Assembly: GCA_027603945.1 (NCBI GenBank)
Contig: JADIIU010000035.1
Location: forward strand, 1-64,000
Origin: Terramyces sp. JEL0728
Lineage: Eukaryota > Chytridiomycota > Chytridiomycetes > Rhizophydiales > Terramycetaceae
Reading direction: 5' to 3'
Length of the DNA: 64,000 nucleotides
Shown here: positions 1-11,062 of the stretch, in pieces
How positions within the stretch are numbered: position 1 is the stretch's first letter
Layout: every line of letters begins with the position of its first letter
Notes under the pieces: model-generated
The model's database searches: none
The model's input: the letters and a program-made list of their open reading frames with translations, nothing else
Told to the model about the DNA's origin: nothing
Program-made: the position numbers and the translations under genes

Positions 1-617
1 TAGTTTGAATCCACTGCAGGGTCGACCCGTGGATCCAGAAGAAGTAATTTCACAATAGGAGCATTGGCATAATTGGACGCACATTTAATTGGATGATTGT
101 ACAGCATTGATGGATCCAATTGGTATCTGTTTAACAAGTATTCCACGCTATCCGTGCAGCTGAATTCTATGCATCGCAGAAACAGCTCTTGGAGGTTCGC
201 AAATCGGAGAAAATAATCCTGGGGCAGCGATCCGAGTAATTTCACCGCAATGTACGGATTGAATTTGAGCTTGTGGTTGATGCAGGTTGAAAGAACCTTG
301 ACTCTGGTATCCATCGAAATAGCTTTTGAATAAAGTATTTTATCAAACATTTCAATGTGCTGGTTGTATACGATAAAAGCAAAGGATTCGTCGTTCAAGT
401 ATTCCAGTGACAGGTAAAAATTTGGGGTTTTAACATGTTGGCAGGATTCCTTGTATGCACGGAAGGTCAGTGTTGGTCTAAAAGGTATATTTTTGAAAGC
501 TTTATAAAGCTCATAGTACTCTGCGAGCTTCAGGTGCTGTGTAATCGATCCCAATTCTAACGGTATTTTCTGAAACATACTCTTTAAATATGAAACTAGT
601 TTGCAGATCTCCCACAT
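1..617 (-). CDS. F-box-like / ankyrin-repeat protein, truncated by window edge
   Basis: A single open frame runs from an ATG at 617 to the window start, 205 codons without a stop or intron; the gene continues outside. The N-terminus (start MWEICKLVSYL, then IPLELGSITQHL, then LAEYYELYKAF) has the hydrophobic spacing of an F-box-like helix bundle. The last ~35 residues contain an ankyrin-type unit with an A-N-A-P-I-V-K-L-L-L core followed by LDPRVDP, the repeat style seen in large ankyrin families of chytrid fungi. F-box/ankyrin proteins usually act as substrate adaptors for SCF ubiquitin ligases, but that role is inference. It is divergent from MSH6 with 215 bp between starts. Confidence 0.7.
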   Translation of the reverse strand, partial: MWEICKLVSYLKSMFQKIPLELGSITQHLKLAEYYELYKAFKNIPFRPTLTFRAYKESCQHVKTPNFYLSLEYLNDESFAFIVYNQHIEMFDKILYSKAISMDTRVKVLSTCINHKLKFNPYIAVKLLGSLPQDYFLRFANLQELFLRCIEFSCTDSVEYLLNRYQLDPSMLYNHPIKCASNYANAPIVKLLLLDPRVDPAVDSN

Positions 618-832
618 GGTTGAATACTGGTAATTTATGGATCTGTTTGGTCGATACAAACGAGTGTAGGCAAGTACGGCAGATTCACATGGAATTTGAG
701 GACTGCGTTTTGTTTCGCAATTATCGAAACGATCTCACCTGAATTATATATAGATCGGGACTGTGCTATGCTTCACAATCAACCCTGCAACAGTCCGAAT
801 AATATGTCCGAAGGAAAAAGTTGGACTGATAA

Positions 833-3800
833 ATGAAATCTCAAAAGGGCACACCAAACCAAAAGAAACAAACCACATTAACATCATTTTTCACTCCCAA
901 AACTCCGAAAACCCCAACGCATCCAAAGTCTCACAATGTGTTGAGCGATCACAAGAAGAATGTAGAGACTGACGATAACCGTGAACCAGTAAAGAAGAAG
1001 CTAGTCGTGGAAGAAAGTGAAAAGCCAATTAAAAAACAGAAGCGCAACGTTGTAATCAGCGATGATGAAGGTGCATTCATGTAACCGTAGATATGGAAGT
1101 TGGGCCAGTTAAATTTCCATCAACACCAGCTGTCGACTTGAATAGCTTCAAGATGAGTCCATCTCCGCGCGATCCAAAGTGTAATGCAAAGCTAATCATA
1201 GCTACTCCGCGAAAAATTGAAAGTACTCCTTCTAAACTTAAACCACAATCAAGAACCGAAAAGTTTAAAGAAAAGAATGAAGAAAGATACTCCTGGCTAT
1301 TGGATGTTAGAGACGAAAACAAGAGAACTGTCAGTGATCCAGACTATGATCCTCGAACATTGTATGTACCGAAAAGTGCGTGGAATTCATTCACACCGTT
1401 TGAAAAGCAATTTTGGGAAATCAAGAGCAAGCACTGGGATACGGTTGTGTTCTTCAAGAAGGGCAAGTTTTTTGAATTGTATGAAAACGACGCTGATATT
1501 GGACATCAACAATTTGATTTGAAATTAACTGACAGAGTCAATATGCGCATGGTTGGCGTTCCAGAAAGCAGTTTCCATCACTGGGCATCCCAATTCATTG
1601 CAAAAGGGTACAAAGTCGCCAAAGTCGAGCAAATGGAAAATGCAATTGGAAAATCAATCAGAGATAAAGAAACCCCTTCAAAGAAGGACGACAAAATTAT
1701 TAGACGTGAGCTGACTTCTGTTTTGACTTCCGGAACAATTGTAGACGGGGGATTGCTAACCACTGACATGAGCACTTTTTGCATGTCAATCAAAGAAGAA
1801 CAGCCAAATCCTAATTTACCTCCCCACTTTGGGATTTCGTTTGTCGACACTGCAACTTCAGAATTCAACGTGTCTTATTTCCAAGATGATATTAGTCGCA
1901 CTCAATTTGAAACCTTGATCACCCAAGTAAAGCCAAAAGAATTGGTGCTAGAAAAAGTAAGTGTCGCTAACAAAAGGGCGGAATTTCAAAGGAAAGTATG
2001 AAGATCTTGAGAAATAACTTGGACAATCCATTATATAACTTTCTTACCAAGCAAACTGAATTTTGGAATGCAGAGATCACTACTGATGAACTGAATCGAG
2101 GGATATACTTTAAACAGGATAGCAGCATGGATGTAGATATGGACGACGCTTTGAAATTTAGTATTTTGCCCTAATGCTAGAATGTTGGCCAGAAGCAATT
2201 CAAAAAATCAGCAAGGAGCCTGTTGCGCTATCAGCCTTTGGAGGATTGCTTTCCTATCTCAGAACTGTACGTATTTTTAACGTTAGCTGAAGTTGGATCG
2301 ATCCCTGCTTTCCGCCAGCAACATCCATTCTTATGATCCAGTGAGATCATCCAATAGTTTGATTCTTGATGGCCAGACTTTGATTAATTTGGAAATTTTC
2401 CAAAACACTAATGATGGAGGGGATAAAGGGACTCTATTTAAGCTTTTAAATCACTGTTCTACTCCTTTTGGAAAGAGGTTATTCAAACGCTGGCTGTGTT
2501 ATCCGTTACAGTCTGTTGAAGGCATCAATCGCCGTTTGGATGCTATAGAAGATCTGATTGGGCAATCTGCATTAGTTGGTAACTACTAGTAACATAGATG
2601 ATTTGAAATTGTGTCTTAAAAAGCTGCCAGACTTGGAAAGGGTAATTTCACGAATCCATTCTGGAAATTGTCTGGTTAAAGATTTTGTTAATGCTCTAAA
2701 AGCGTTTGAATCAATTAAAGAAATTCTTGGCGAACTTGGAGAAACCAAGGACAAAGTCAAGTCTAGAGCGCTACTGAATATCATCAATTTCAATTTTCCA
2801 AAAGTCTTGGAAGAATCTATCCAGTATTTTAACGATTCTTTTGATCAAAAACTAGCATTTGACACTGGCAAAATCCAGTTGAACCCAGGGTATGACGAAA
2901 CCTACGATGAAATGGTTCAAACGATTAGCAAAGTTGAGCAGAAACTCGAGCAGTACAAGAAGGAATGCGAAAAGAAGATTGGGTGTAAAATTGCATACAA
3001 GGACATCGGAAAAGAAATCTATCAGCTTGAAGTGCCTCTTAAGCAAAAAGTTCCAAACGATTGGAATTCAATGTCCAAAACCAGCGCAGTGAACCGATAC
3101 TATACCTCCAATCTGCGCAATTTGATTAATGATCTTCTTGAAGCAAGAGAGCATTGCGAATCGGCAATGAGAACCATCAAAACTCGTGTTTATGGAAAGT
3201 TTGATGAAAACTACGATGCTTGGTACCACTAAATTAATGATAGGATGAAGATAATCAATAATATCGGTGAGCTGGACTGTTTGTTTAGTCTTGCCCAGTG
3301 TACAAAGAACTTGCAGGAGCCTGTTTGTAGACCTGAATTCATAGAAAGCAGTGTCAGTGTATTGGAAATGCAAGACATGCGCCATCCGTGTGTAATGGAA
3401 TCCGTTGGGTCGGATTATATTCCAAACGATGTCAACTTGGGCGGGGATAATTCGACAATGATACTTTTAACTGGTCCGAATATGGGTGGTAAATCTACTC
3501 TACTGCGCCAGGTAATTTATCTTTTATGCAGACTTGTATTGCTGTTATTATGGCACAGTTGGGCTGTTTTGTTCCAGCTTCAAAGTTTAGACTTGCTCCG
3601 TTTGACAGAATATTCACCAGGATTGGAGGTAATCTATGATTAATGTAGCAAACGACAACATTATGGCTGGTCAATCTACATTCATGGTGGAGTTGTCGGA
3701 AACCTCCAAAATCTTAAAGGACGCGACTCCCCGATCACTTGTGATTCTTGATGAATTAGGCAGAGGAACTTCTACATTTGACGGGTATGCGATTGCGTAT

Positions 3801-4190
3801 GCGGTCCTGTACCACTTGATTGTCAATATTGGCTGTTTGGGGCTTTTTAGCACCCACTATGGAACACTCACAGACGAATTTGAAAAGAACCCATTGGTGT
3901 CCCTAAAGTACATGAGTTTCCACGTGGATCAGGAAAGTAAGCAGGTGGTATTTCTGTACAAGCTAGTGGATGGCAAGTGTCCGGAATCCTATGGAATGAA
4001 TGTTGCCAAGATGGCGAATATCCCATCTTCAATTGTAGCATACGCGGAACAAGTCGCAGAAGAATTTGAAAAGACCCAAATACTAAAAGCAAAAGAAGTT
4101 GAAAGCGACTGCAGCTTGACCACTTTGGCTTCATTTAAGGGAATCGTATCTGGTGAAAACCTCAAAAACATTTGGAAAAGTCTTCAATAA
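833..4190 (+). CDS. MSH6: DNA mismatch repair protein MSH6 (MutS homologue)
   Basis: MSH6 pairs with MSH2 to recognise base mismatches and small loops in nuclear DNA. The frame is restored by removing eight GT-AG introns of 19-21 nt at 1071-1090, 1957-1976, 2161-2180, 2267-2286, 2579-2597, 3223-3243, 3512-3531 and 3629-3648, giving 1065 residues. Residues 13-20 are a canonical PCNA-binding PIP box (QTTLTSFF), as in other MSH6 proteins. The mismatch-binding domain follows with the F-x-E motif in [10 protein letters not shown]; the ATPase has Walker [10 protein letters not shown], the MutS signature around LDELGRGTS and STHYG. No PWWP domain is present, as usual in fungi. The start at 833 is chosen because it precedes the PIP box directly. 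A TATA-like run lies near 744. Confidence 0.95.
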
Positions 4191-4269
4191 AAAGTGGTTT
4201 ATTTTAAAAATAATACAACATTCAAAACTCTGAATTTGGTAGGGCTGGAACAATGCCTAATATTAGTAA

Positions 4270-5193
4270 TCAATCACTATGTCTTTTTTGTTGCTCGTAT
4301 TGATCAAATATCGATGTAGGATATCCAGGCTTTAACCCTTCATCGTCGCTTTGATAGCTGTCTATTATTTTAGGGTCGGAAAGCAAGGAATCTTCGCTGT
4401 TGTGCTGTGCGACTTGGACGGTTGGCACCGCAACGTAATGCGGGTCGAAATAGTAGTTAGTAGCAGCATCATATTCATAAGCTCGATACGCTTGATAATC
4501 ATCGTAGTATCCGTCTTGGCCGTACATTGGCGATCGCTGCTGACTGTTGTTACGGTAGACTGTTCCATTATTTCCACTGACTCCGGCAGTTGTAGGGAAA
4601 TACATTTCTTCTGTAACTACTCCGCTGGTTAATGCCGGCGAATTTACTCCTTTCTCTAACGCAACAATTCTAGGTGTTGAACTATGGCCATTATTTGCCA
4701 TTTTGAATATTTCGTTAAAGTCTCGCTCATTATCCTTGGATTTGACGTACATGCGGACCCCAAAGACGATACCAGCAAGAGCGAGTATACCAAATGCAAC
4801 GAATGCGACAATAATTATAAAGGTGGTGTTGTTGCTGGAGCTTGAATTTTCAGCAATGCTTGTGCCGTTGCCTGAAGGAGTTGCGGCTGGATAATAAGTA
4901 ATGTAATTGGTGTAAGTAAAGTACTGCCCAAGGGTATTGGATTGCACTACTACCACCGCTGTAACTTGTGGTGCTCCTTTGGTATTTACTGGTTGCTGCG
5001 TCTGCTGTGGTGTGTTTTGATTAGTAGGGTTATTAGTTGGGTTAGCAACGGGGTTGTTTGGAGCAACTTGGACTTGAGTTGGCTGAGGCGGGTTATTAAC
5101 TGGCGAATTTTGCGGTACGGAAGGTTGGGTCTGTGTGCTATTATTCTCTGCGATTATGCCTTTCAATGCCATTAGAATCAATGCCAACTTCAT
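4270..5193 (-). CDS. Single-pass surface protein with Pro/Gln/Asn-rich ectodomain
   Basis: No family recognised. The open frame extends to 5442 only through non-ATG codons; the ATG at 5193 is preferred because it begins a signal peptide (MKLALILMALKGIIAE). The 307-residue product then has a low-complexity ectodomain rich in N, P, Q and T (residues ~17-120), one membrane span (~125-147), a basic stop-transfer and a ~155-residue cytoplasmic tail with many Tyr pairs and acidic patches ending near DSYQSDDEG. The architecture resembles Mid2/Wsc-type wall sensors, but no WSC domain is seen, so a sensor role is inference. It has no intron, unlike several neighbours of the same architecture. Confidence 0.7.
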   Translation of the reverse strand: MKLALILMALKGIIAENNSTQTQPSVPQNSPVNNPPQPTQVQVAPNNPVANPTNNPTNQNTPQQTQQPVNTKGAPQVTAVVVVQSNTLGQYFTYTNYITYYPAATPSGNGTSIAENSSSSNNTTFIIIVAFVAFGILALAGIVFGVRMYVKSKDNERDFNEIFKMANNGHSSTPRIVALEKGVNSPALTSGVVTEEMYFPTTAGVSGNNGTVYRNNSQQRSPMYGQDGYYDDYQAYRAYEYDAATNYYFDPHYVAVPTVQVAQHNSEDSLLSDPKIIDSYQSDDEGLKPGYPTSIFDQYEQQKRHSD

Positions 5194-5417
5194 TTTTGAG
5201 CGACAAACTTTTTTTAAATAAATAATTACCCCGAACCTCCCTTTTCGGGAATGATTGTGAAATCGCAGACAATAATGAAACAGACAAGGAAAATAAGTCG
5301 CTCTGTCGCCCGATAAACTCTGGATAGCCATAAATAAACCCAAATAAATCGCAGTAGATATCCATTTGAGATTCTTGAATTTTCGGATAACAATATTAAA
5401 AATATAAACAAAATATA

Positions 5418-6467
5418 TTAATCTCGAGAGATGGTTGACCAAATCTGCGAAATGTGCTGTTGTTCGCTCTGGTTGTCGCTGAAATAGTTTGAATAGAGAT
5501 TTTCAGATCTTCTTTGCTTGGCAATAAAAGAAAACTCGTCCTCATCACTGAATGGATTCTCCATAATTTCGATTTTGCATTCAGGTTCCTTGCGATCAAT
5601 CGTCTGCACTGTTTCAACCCGCACGGACTTTATTGACTGAGCGGCCGCTAAAGGTATATCTGTATAACGCAATGCGGATTTCTTTGGCCTTGGAGGGAGC
5701 TCATTAGTTGTTTGCGATTTAGGTGCCCTATGTAGTGAATTCTTTATAGCGTCGCGTTTAACAGAGTCGTATTTGGACATGTAGCTGTCAAAATCCCGTC
5801 CGCCATATACATTTTCATATTGATTTGGATATTTCTTTGGGCCGTATAAAGATCCGGCTGAACTGTCTCGTTCGTCAAACAAATGATTGCTCCTCGTTGG
5901 CGGACTTTTGGTGTTGCTTAGTACGTAGATCTTTGGATCTTTTTGCATTGGCTGCAATGGCACTGATTCAAATGGATCTTCATCATAAGTTGGCTTCACC
6001 ATCAAACTTAACCGATCAGATATCGACATTCGTTTGTGAGCTGTTCCGCTGTATTCTTCCAGCCGCTTCCTCCTTTTGCGGCAGTACATGAAGAGCAAGA
6101 CAGCCATCGCTATTAGTGCTACTATTCCAATTATAATTCCCACCAGTATTGGGGCTGTGAGATGAAATGGCTGCGAACTCATAGCACTTGCAGATGTCGG
6201 AACAACTAGATCTGTCGTAATAGGGATATCTGCCGTTGCTGTATTAATTTGAGCGTTTTGATCTGGAAAAGTCTGCGGTGGAGGAGTCCAAACTGGAAGT
6301 TGAGGTGGTTGAGTGATTGCTGTTGCTGGTTGCTGATAGTAAGTTTCGGTTCCTTTATTTGATGCTGAAATAAGACTTTGTAGAGCCGGAACTGCCCAGT
6401 AAACATCCGTGGTGTATAGATTGGCAGTCTGAGTTTGCATAAATATAGTTTTAGGCAATTTAAACAT
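5418..6467 (-). CDS. Single-pass membrane protein with long Ser/Lys-rich tail
   Basis: An intronless 349-residue frame. The first ~100 residues are Pro/Thr/Gln-rich with Tyr/Trp-containing patches; a membrane span lies at ~104-128, followed by a strong stop-transfer (CRKRRKRLEE) and a ~215-residue tail containing possible phosphorylation clusters, a proline patch (ELPPRPKKS) and an acidic NPFSDEDE motif that resembles an endocytic NPF signal. The N-terminus chosen here (ATG 6467) is not a convincing signal peptide, so either it inserts by its membrane span alone or a short upstream exon is missed. It shares overall design, not sequence, with the gene before it. Confidence 0.65.
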   Translation of the reverse strand: MFKLPKTIFMQTQTANLYTTDVYWAVPALQSLISASNKGTETYYQQPATAITQPPQLPVWTPPPQTFPDQNAQINTATADIPITTDLVVPTSASAMSSQPFHLTAPILVGIIIGIVALIAMAVLLFMYCRKRRKRLEEYSGTAHKRMSISDRLSLMVKPTYDEDPFESVPLQPMQKDPKIYVLSNTKSPPTRSNHLFDERDSSAGSLYGPKKYPNQYENVYGGRDFDSYMSKYDSVKRDAIKNSLHRAPKSQTTNELPPRPKKSALRYTDIPLAAAQSIKSVRVETVQTIDRKEPECKIEIMENPFSDEDEFSFIAKQRRSENLYSNYFSDNQSEQQHISQIWSTISRD

Positions 6468-6587
6468 AAACTAGACACAACCTGCAAACCCGGATTTTAT
6501 ATTTGAGCTGCTTTTATCATTTGATTAATCTCAGTTTTAATATTAGACATTAAAATGTCATTGCGTCAAATACCAAATTAAACTTTT

Positions 6588-7261
6588 TTATTGTAGGAAT
6601 AATAAAACAAGCAAAGGCTGGGCTGGATTGGATTTGTAAGATGTGCTCTTCCTGGTAGTGGTGGTTGTCGTAGTAGTTGCTCCATAACTTGCAAATTGGC
6701 TGGCAAAGGCGAAATCGGATTGTGAAATTTGCGATGATAATGTAATTGCTCCATTTGCAGAATTGTCTCTGTTTATGGACCAGAACGATAGCACGGATAT
6801 CCAAGATGTTTGGGCTGCATATCTTACTAAATTTGCAGCATTATTTAAAGTAAAAGTTTGGCCAGCAGCGGCGTTGTTGCCAATCATTGGCCTTAGGCCC
6901 AATTTAGTGTTTGTCAGACCTATAGATTGCAATTGGACGTATGTCAGGTTTGCAGCGGCCATAGTGTATATATCCATTCCTGTTGCTCCGTTGGACACCA
7001 AATAGATGGAAAATTGCAAAACCAACACTATTATTAATTGCTATATACCATCGATTGTAAATCCATTTGACACTGCAGCTCCCAAGAGCTGATAACCATT
7101 TTGATATCCTTACTATTTTATTAATGAATAATTTAGGTATACCGAGGTTCCTGCTGCCGATCTTCCACAGTAAAAGTGGCATTCAGATCTGAAGCTTGTG
7201 CTGTTACCAATGCAGCTATTAGCAGATGCGGTACTATTCGGAAATAGTGACGCGGATGCAT
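6588..7261 (-). pseudogene. GH18 chitinase remnant with GPI-type tail
   Basis: After removing a 21-nt intron (7028-7048) the region 7100-6588 reads as the C-terminal third of a fungal GH18 chitinase: a barrel strand around GFTID, the patch GMDIYTMAAANLTYVQLQ, then LGLRPMIG and VLSFWSINRDN, both typical of class III chitinases. A Thr run and a hydrophobic end (LLVLLFLQ) suggest a GPI-anchor signal. A separate start at 7261 encodes a good signal peptide (MHPRHYFRIVPHLLIAALVT). Between them the frame does not connect by any intron of normal size, and the part that should carry the catalytic DxxDxDxE motif is absent. I read this as a broken or deleted chitinase gene; an undetected complex splice is the alternative. 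Confidence 0.55.
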
Positions 7262-7332
7262 GAAAATGTAAAAAAAGTTATGGAATATCAAATCATGCGG
7301 AAATCTTTATTTAGGAAATCATAAAATAAAAG

Positions 7333-7964
7333 TCAACTGATTGAATGTTTCTTTGTCCTACCAATGGTGTTTGTCAACTCCCTTTGCATTGTTGGGAATC
7401 TGGATTCGGATCGATTTTGGTGTTCCATAATGAATGTGCTCAGTGTGTAGTGATTCCGGTCTTCATGCAGGAATCCAGGCTCCATTTCAATGTCCCGACT
7501 GGAATTAAATGATATCCTTTTAATTTCTTCAAGGACACTGTTCCGTTTTTCCTGTAAGGTCACTTCCAGTTTGGAACTTTTTCTGAATAATTTTACGGGA
7601 TTCTAAATTAGACAGTAATAGTTACATTTCCTCTACTCTTCATCCAGAATATTCCTGCCGCGCCTATTATCAAAACTACTGCTATAAAAATTATGAACGA
7701 GGTCAGAGTAAAGTATGTCGGATCCCCAGAGTTTTCAGCAGATTTAGCTGCTGGGGTATTTGTGGAGGAAGAGATGTGAGTGAAATCCTTTGTTTCACTG
7801 GGAATAGGTGTAAACTGGGAATGCGGTGCTTTCGAGCTGGATATTAGTGGAGCTTGCTGGGAGACTGCGGGTATCTGAGCTATTTGGTGGACTAACGTTG
7901 AACTGCTCGTGGATCCAGTTTTAGAATTGGAATATCGAATTGTGGACAAACTAGAATAATTCAT
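7333..7964 (-). CDS. Single-pass Ser/Thr-rich surface-type protein
   Basis: Two exons joined by a 23-nt intron give 202 residues. The ATG at 7964 is the first in frame. A Ser/Thr/Pro-rich extracellular part (1-80) is followed by a membrane span (~85-107) and a basic junction (MKSRGN); the intron falls exactly after this junction in phase 0. The tail is charged. There is no clear signal peptide, so the span may act as a signal-anchor. It is divergently paired with the next gene, 140 bp between starts, and that gene has the same design. No family recognised. Confidence 0.65.
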
Positions 7965-8104
7965 CAAGAATTTTAATATGATAAAGTCAGCTCTATTTGT
8001 CGGCACATTGACATTGTAATTCTTCCCCTCAAAATGAACAAACAAAACTCAGAAAACCGGAGTTTCGCTGGTAGTGTTTGGAGACTCGCTGAACTTTATC
8101 CATA

Positions 8105-8865
8105 ATGTCCCTAAGCCCACCAAAGATAACTAGTTCAACGTCCAGATCTGTATCTTTTCTAAAAACCGCAACAGTATCCATACCTTTAACAACTGAAAAT
8201 TTGATTCCCACAGCAACCCCTCCTTCACCAACGCCAAGTTCAGACAATACGTCAAGTTCGGATATTTTGGGTCTAATTTCAGAATTGTGGGGGAGACCAG
8301 CCGTTAAAATTACAGTGATAGTTATTGCGTCTTTGATATTACTCTCAATATTGCTATGTATTGCGGTAAAGTGCCGCAAAAAGGTATTATCCCGCTAACT
8401 CGCCAGCCAAGCACATCCAAAATCAAGGTCATTGGAGGACCAGAGCAGTTTGAATACGCAAACCATTTAGCCCGATACGACATGCAATCAAGACGGATGA
8501 AATACGAAGATACTATAGTTGACCCAGACATTTCCTACTCGGAGAGTGTTTATCCAGAGAACGACAGGGAATCCGAAATATTTGAAATAGAAAAGAATTT
8601 TTCAAAAGAAATCCCAGATAATGATATTTTAGATTTACGCTCAGTATCAACCAGTGAATCAATATCGGATGACTTGTCTGTACATTTGCCAGATCATAGG
8701 GATTCCATGTATTCAGAAATATCTACTTCATGGCAATCTCCTAGATATTCCCAATTCCAGGAATCTACCAGGTTGAAAGCCGCAAACAGGAAAACGCTTT
8801 CAATTTCAAGCAACAAGGATCTGTATTTACTACGCGAATCTCGTAAAGGGCTGTCAGAATTTTAA
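8105..8865 (+). CDS. Single-pass Ser/Thr-rich surface-type protein
   Basis: Two exons separated by a 23-nt intron (8384-8406, phase 0) encode 245 residues. Residues 1-60 are Ser/Thr/Pro-rich and lack a cleavable signal peptide; the membrane span is at ~66-88, then VKCRKK and the intron. The ~150-residue tail is acidic and Ser-rich with many DSxS/ESxS patches. Design, intron position and phase match the divergent neighbour at 7333-7964, suggesting that the two arose from a common ancestral gene although sequence similarity by eye is weak. Confidence 0.65.
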
Positions 8866-8910
8866 TAAATTATGCAGACGCGTTTATTTCAGCCTTAATT
8901 GTTAGACCAA

Positions 8911-10958
8911 ATGCGAAGACTGATTCTCTTTGAAGGGTTAATAGCAACCGGTATTAGAAATTTAACTTAAGCACACTCTCATTGGAATGAGGATTTTTTG
9001 AATTGTTCTATTGCAAACAAGACCAATAATGAAATTAAACAACAGGCACTGTATTTGGGAGCAGCACGACCAACCCATCCAGTTCCTCACACAGTCGCCG
9101 GGAACCCAACTTTGGCTGTTTTGCCAACCAATCCTGTAGATCCCATCAATATCCCAGTTGAAACAACAATTCATGCGGTACCGATTCAATAATTATAGAT
9201 TCACACCACCAATAATGTTCAAACAACGAACGACCCAATTCAAACTACATCTATTTTTACTTCTGATGCTTCGGAAATTAGCAATATGATTACCATAACA
9301 AGCACATCCATTATTACAACGCCAGTAGAAGACACCGTCAGTACCAGTGCCTCGGTGGTGTCTTGGACTACTCCATGGGGCACATCTCAAACAAGCGATA
9401 CCGGTTTGGCTAGTTCAACTGATTCTAATTCGGTTGGTCCGACGATATCAGACACTGCGACCCAAATTAGTGCAAGTTCTAGTTCTTTAGTGACCACATT
9501 GACGCCAACTACCACCGTAGACACAACATCACTGTCAACCGATATCTCTATTACTTTGGCGGAATCTACAACGCTGGCCATCTCCCAAACAAGTGACACG
9601 ATTACAATTATTAGCACCACTCCTGAGCAGTCAAGCGACAGTTCTACAATAACAACTACTCAAGCAAGCGACAGTTCTACAATAACAACTAGTCAAGCAA
9701 GCGACAGTTCTACAATAACAACAATTCAGAGCTCTGCCAGTCAATCAGATACTACTAGCGCTTCTGAGACAACGAGTCAGGCAGCCACTAGTTACACTAT
9801 TTCGACAGACACTACTTTTTCGACCTCGACTCAATTTTCATTGACTGTTACCGAAACAAGCTCAACTAACGTGTCAGTTTTAATCCAAAACACTTCTATT
9901 CCGAATAATAAATCCATACCATTTCCCAACGATGACGGTGGAACAACCGCGAACAACGTAAGGCTAGGGCTGATTATTGGAGGAAGTGCGTTGTTTTTAG
10001 CTGTCCTGGGTATCTTTGCAATTCGAACAGTTGGGCTAAGGGTAACTCTATTTTCATTTAGGCTTCTGATAAGTTCCAGTCGCGATTGAATAATTCATTT
10101 GAGGATTTAGAGAGTGATCGTTCACCTTTCACCCCAAGGAAACTACCCGCAACAGATCCTAAATCCCCTTTGACTTCAAGAGAATACGGTTCCTTGCTTT
10201 CGGCAGACAGTGCACAGATTCCACCATCGAATTACAACTATTCAGCACCGTATTCCTACAACAGCTCGACACCTCAACCCTGGGCTAACAATACCTCATA
10301 TCCTTATCGCTCTGCTTATGCATACCAATCTGCACTGCCAAGTAATGTTTACTGCAATGCATCTAACTCGACCTCACCTCAAAATTGGAATCCATATTCC
10401 CAAAGTGATCCAGGAAATTCGTCGAGTATATATCAATCTAATGAAAATCTACATACCCCTATATCTCACTCAGATTTGGGGAATTCTGGGCCAAATGCTC
10501 CATCTACTGCTGCATTCAGTAATAGTGCAGACGCTATCCAATCCGTCCCAAATTCGTCACCTCCTGGATTGAATTCGAGTTCGCAGAGCGCTACCTACAC
10601 TCCGCCAAGCCTTCAACCGGGGAGTATAACTCCAAATTTATCCAACAGTGGGTCAAATGGATCATTTCAAATCCCTGCCACATCTATTCCGTACGTACCA
10701 GGTACGCCTGGTATTAAATTCCCAACGCAGAATCCAACTTTTATTAAATACGCCAATGTATTTCGTCGCCCAAATGAGGAAACCCCAGTCGATCTACCCA
10801 TACTTGCTAATTCCATTAACACTGGAATGCCTCCAATTTTTGCAAAATCGCCATCAATTGAAGATTCAGCTGTCTTGCCAATTCTTGATAATAGAAAACG
10901 TGAAGGTGACACAAACATCTCAGATATGCCGCCAATTAGACAGCTGCCAAAGCAATAA
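8911..10958 (+). CDS. Mucin-like single-pass protein, paralogue 1 of tandem set
   Basis: Three introns (21, 21 and 20 nt) give 661 residues. The start at 8911 encodes a signal peptide (MRRLILFEGLIATAHS) split by the first intron. The ectodomain is a long Ser/Thr mucin-like stretch with three copies of a 12-residue unit (SDSSTITTTQA and variants). The span near residue 338-360 (core LGLIIGGSALFLAVLGIFA) is followed at once by a phase-0 intron and the juxtamembrane module ASDKFQSRL, then SPFTPRK, an Asn/Ser/Tyr/Pro-rich tail, and C-terminal short motifs VLPILD and DMPPI. The same span, module and tail motifs recur in the next gene. Probable heavily glycosylated surface protein; signalling role unproven. 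Confidence 0.75.
9632..9733 (+). repeat. 36-bp tandem repeat coding for SDSSTITTxQA
   Basis: Nearly three consecutive 36-bp units (AGCGACAGTTCTACAATAAC core) in the mucin-like ectodomain at 8911-10958, differing by a few bases. In-frame repeat, likely a site of length change. Confidence 0.85.
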
Positions 10959-11062
10959 TCAATAAATATTTACTTTATGCACTTCACGGATCTAATTTGC
11001 GATATCTATAATTGATTGTTTATGCCAAAACGCGTTGGGACAGCCCATAAATTCGCTCTTTA

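Noticed and set aside
4351..5175. Several + strand frames antisense to the 4270-5193 gene
   Set aside because: Short, low-complexity shadows without domain support; the minus gene explains the region.
5194..5442. N-terminal extension of the surface protein at 4270-5193
   Set aside because: Starts at TTG, has no coding character, and precedes a good signal peptide start at 5193.
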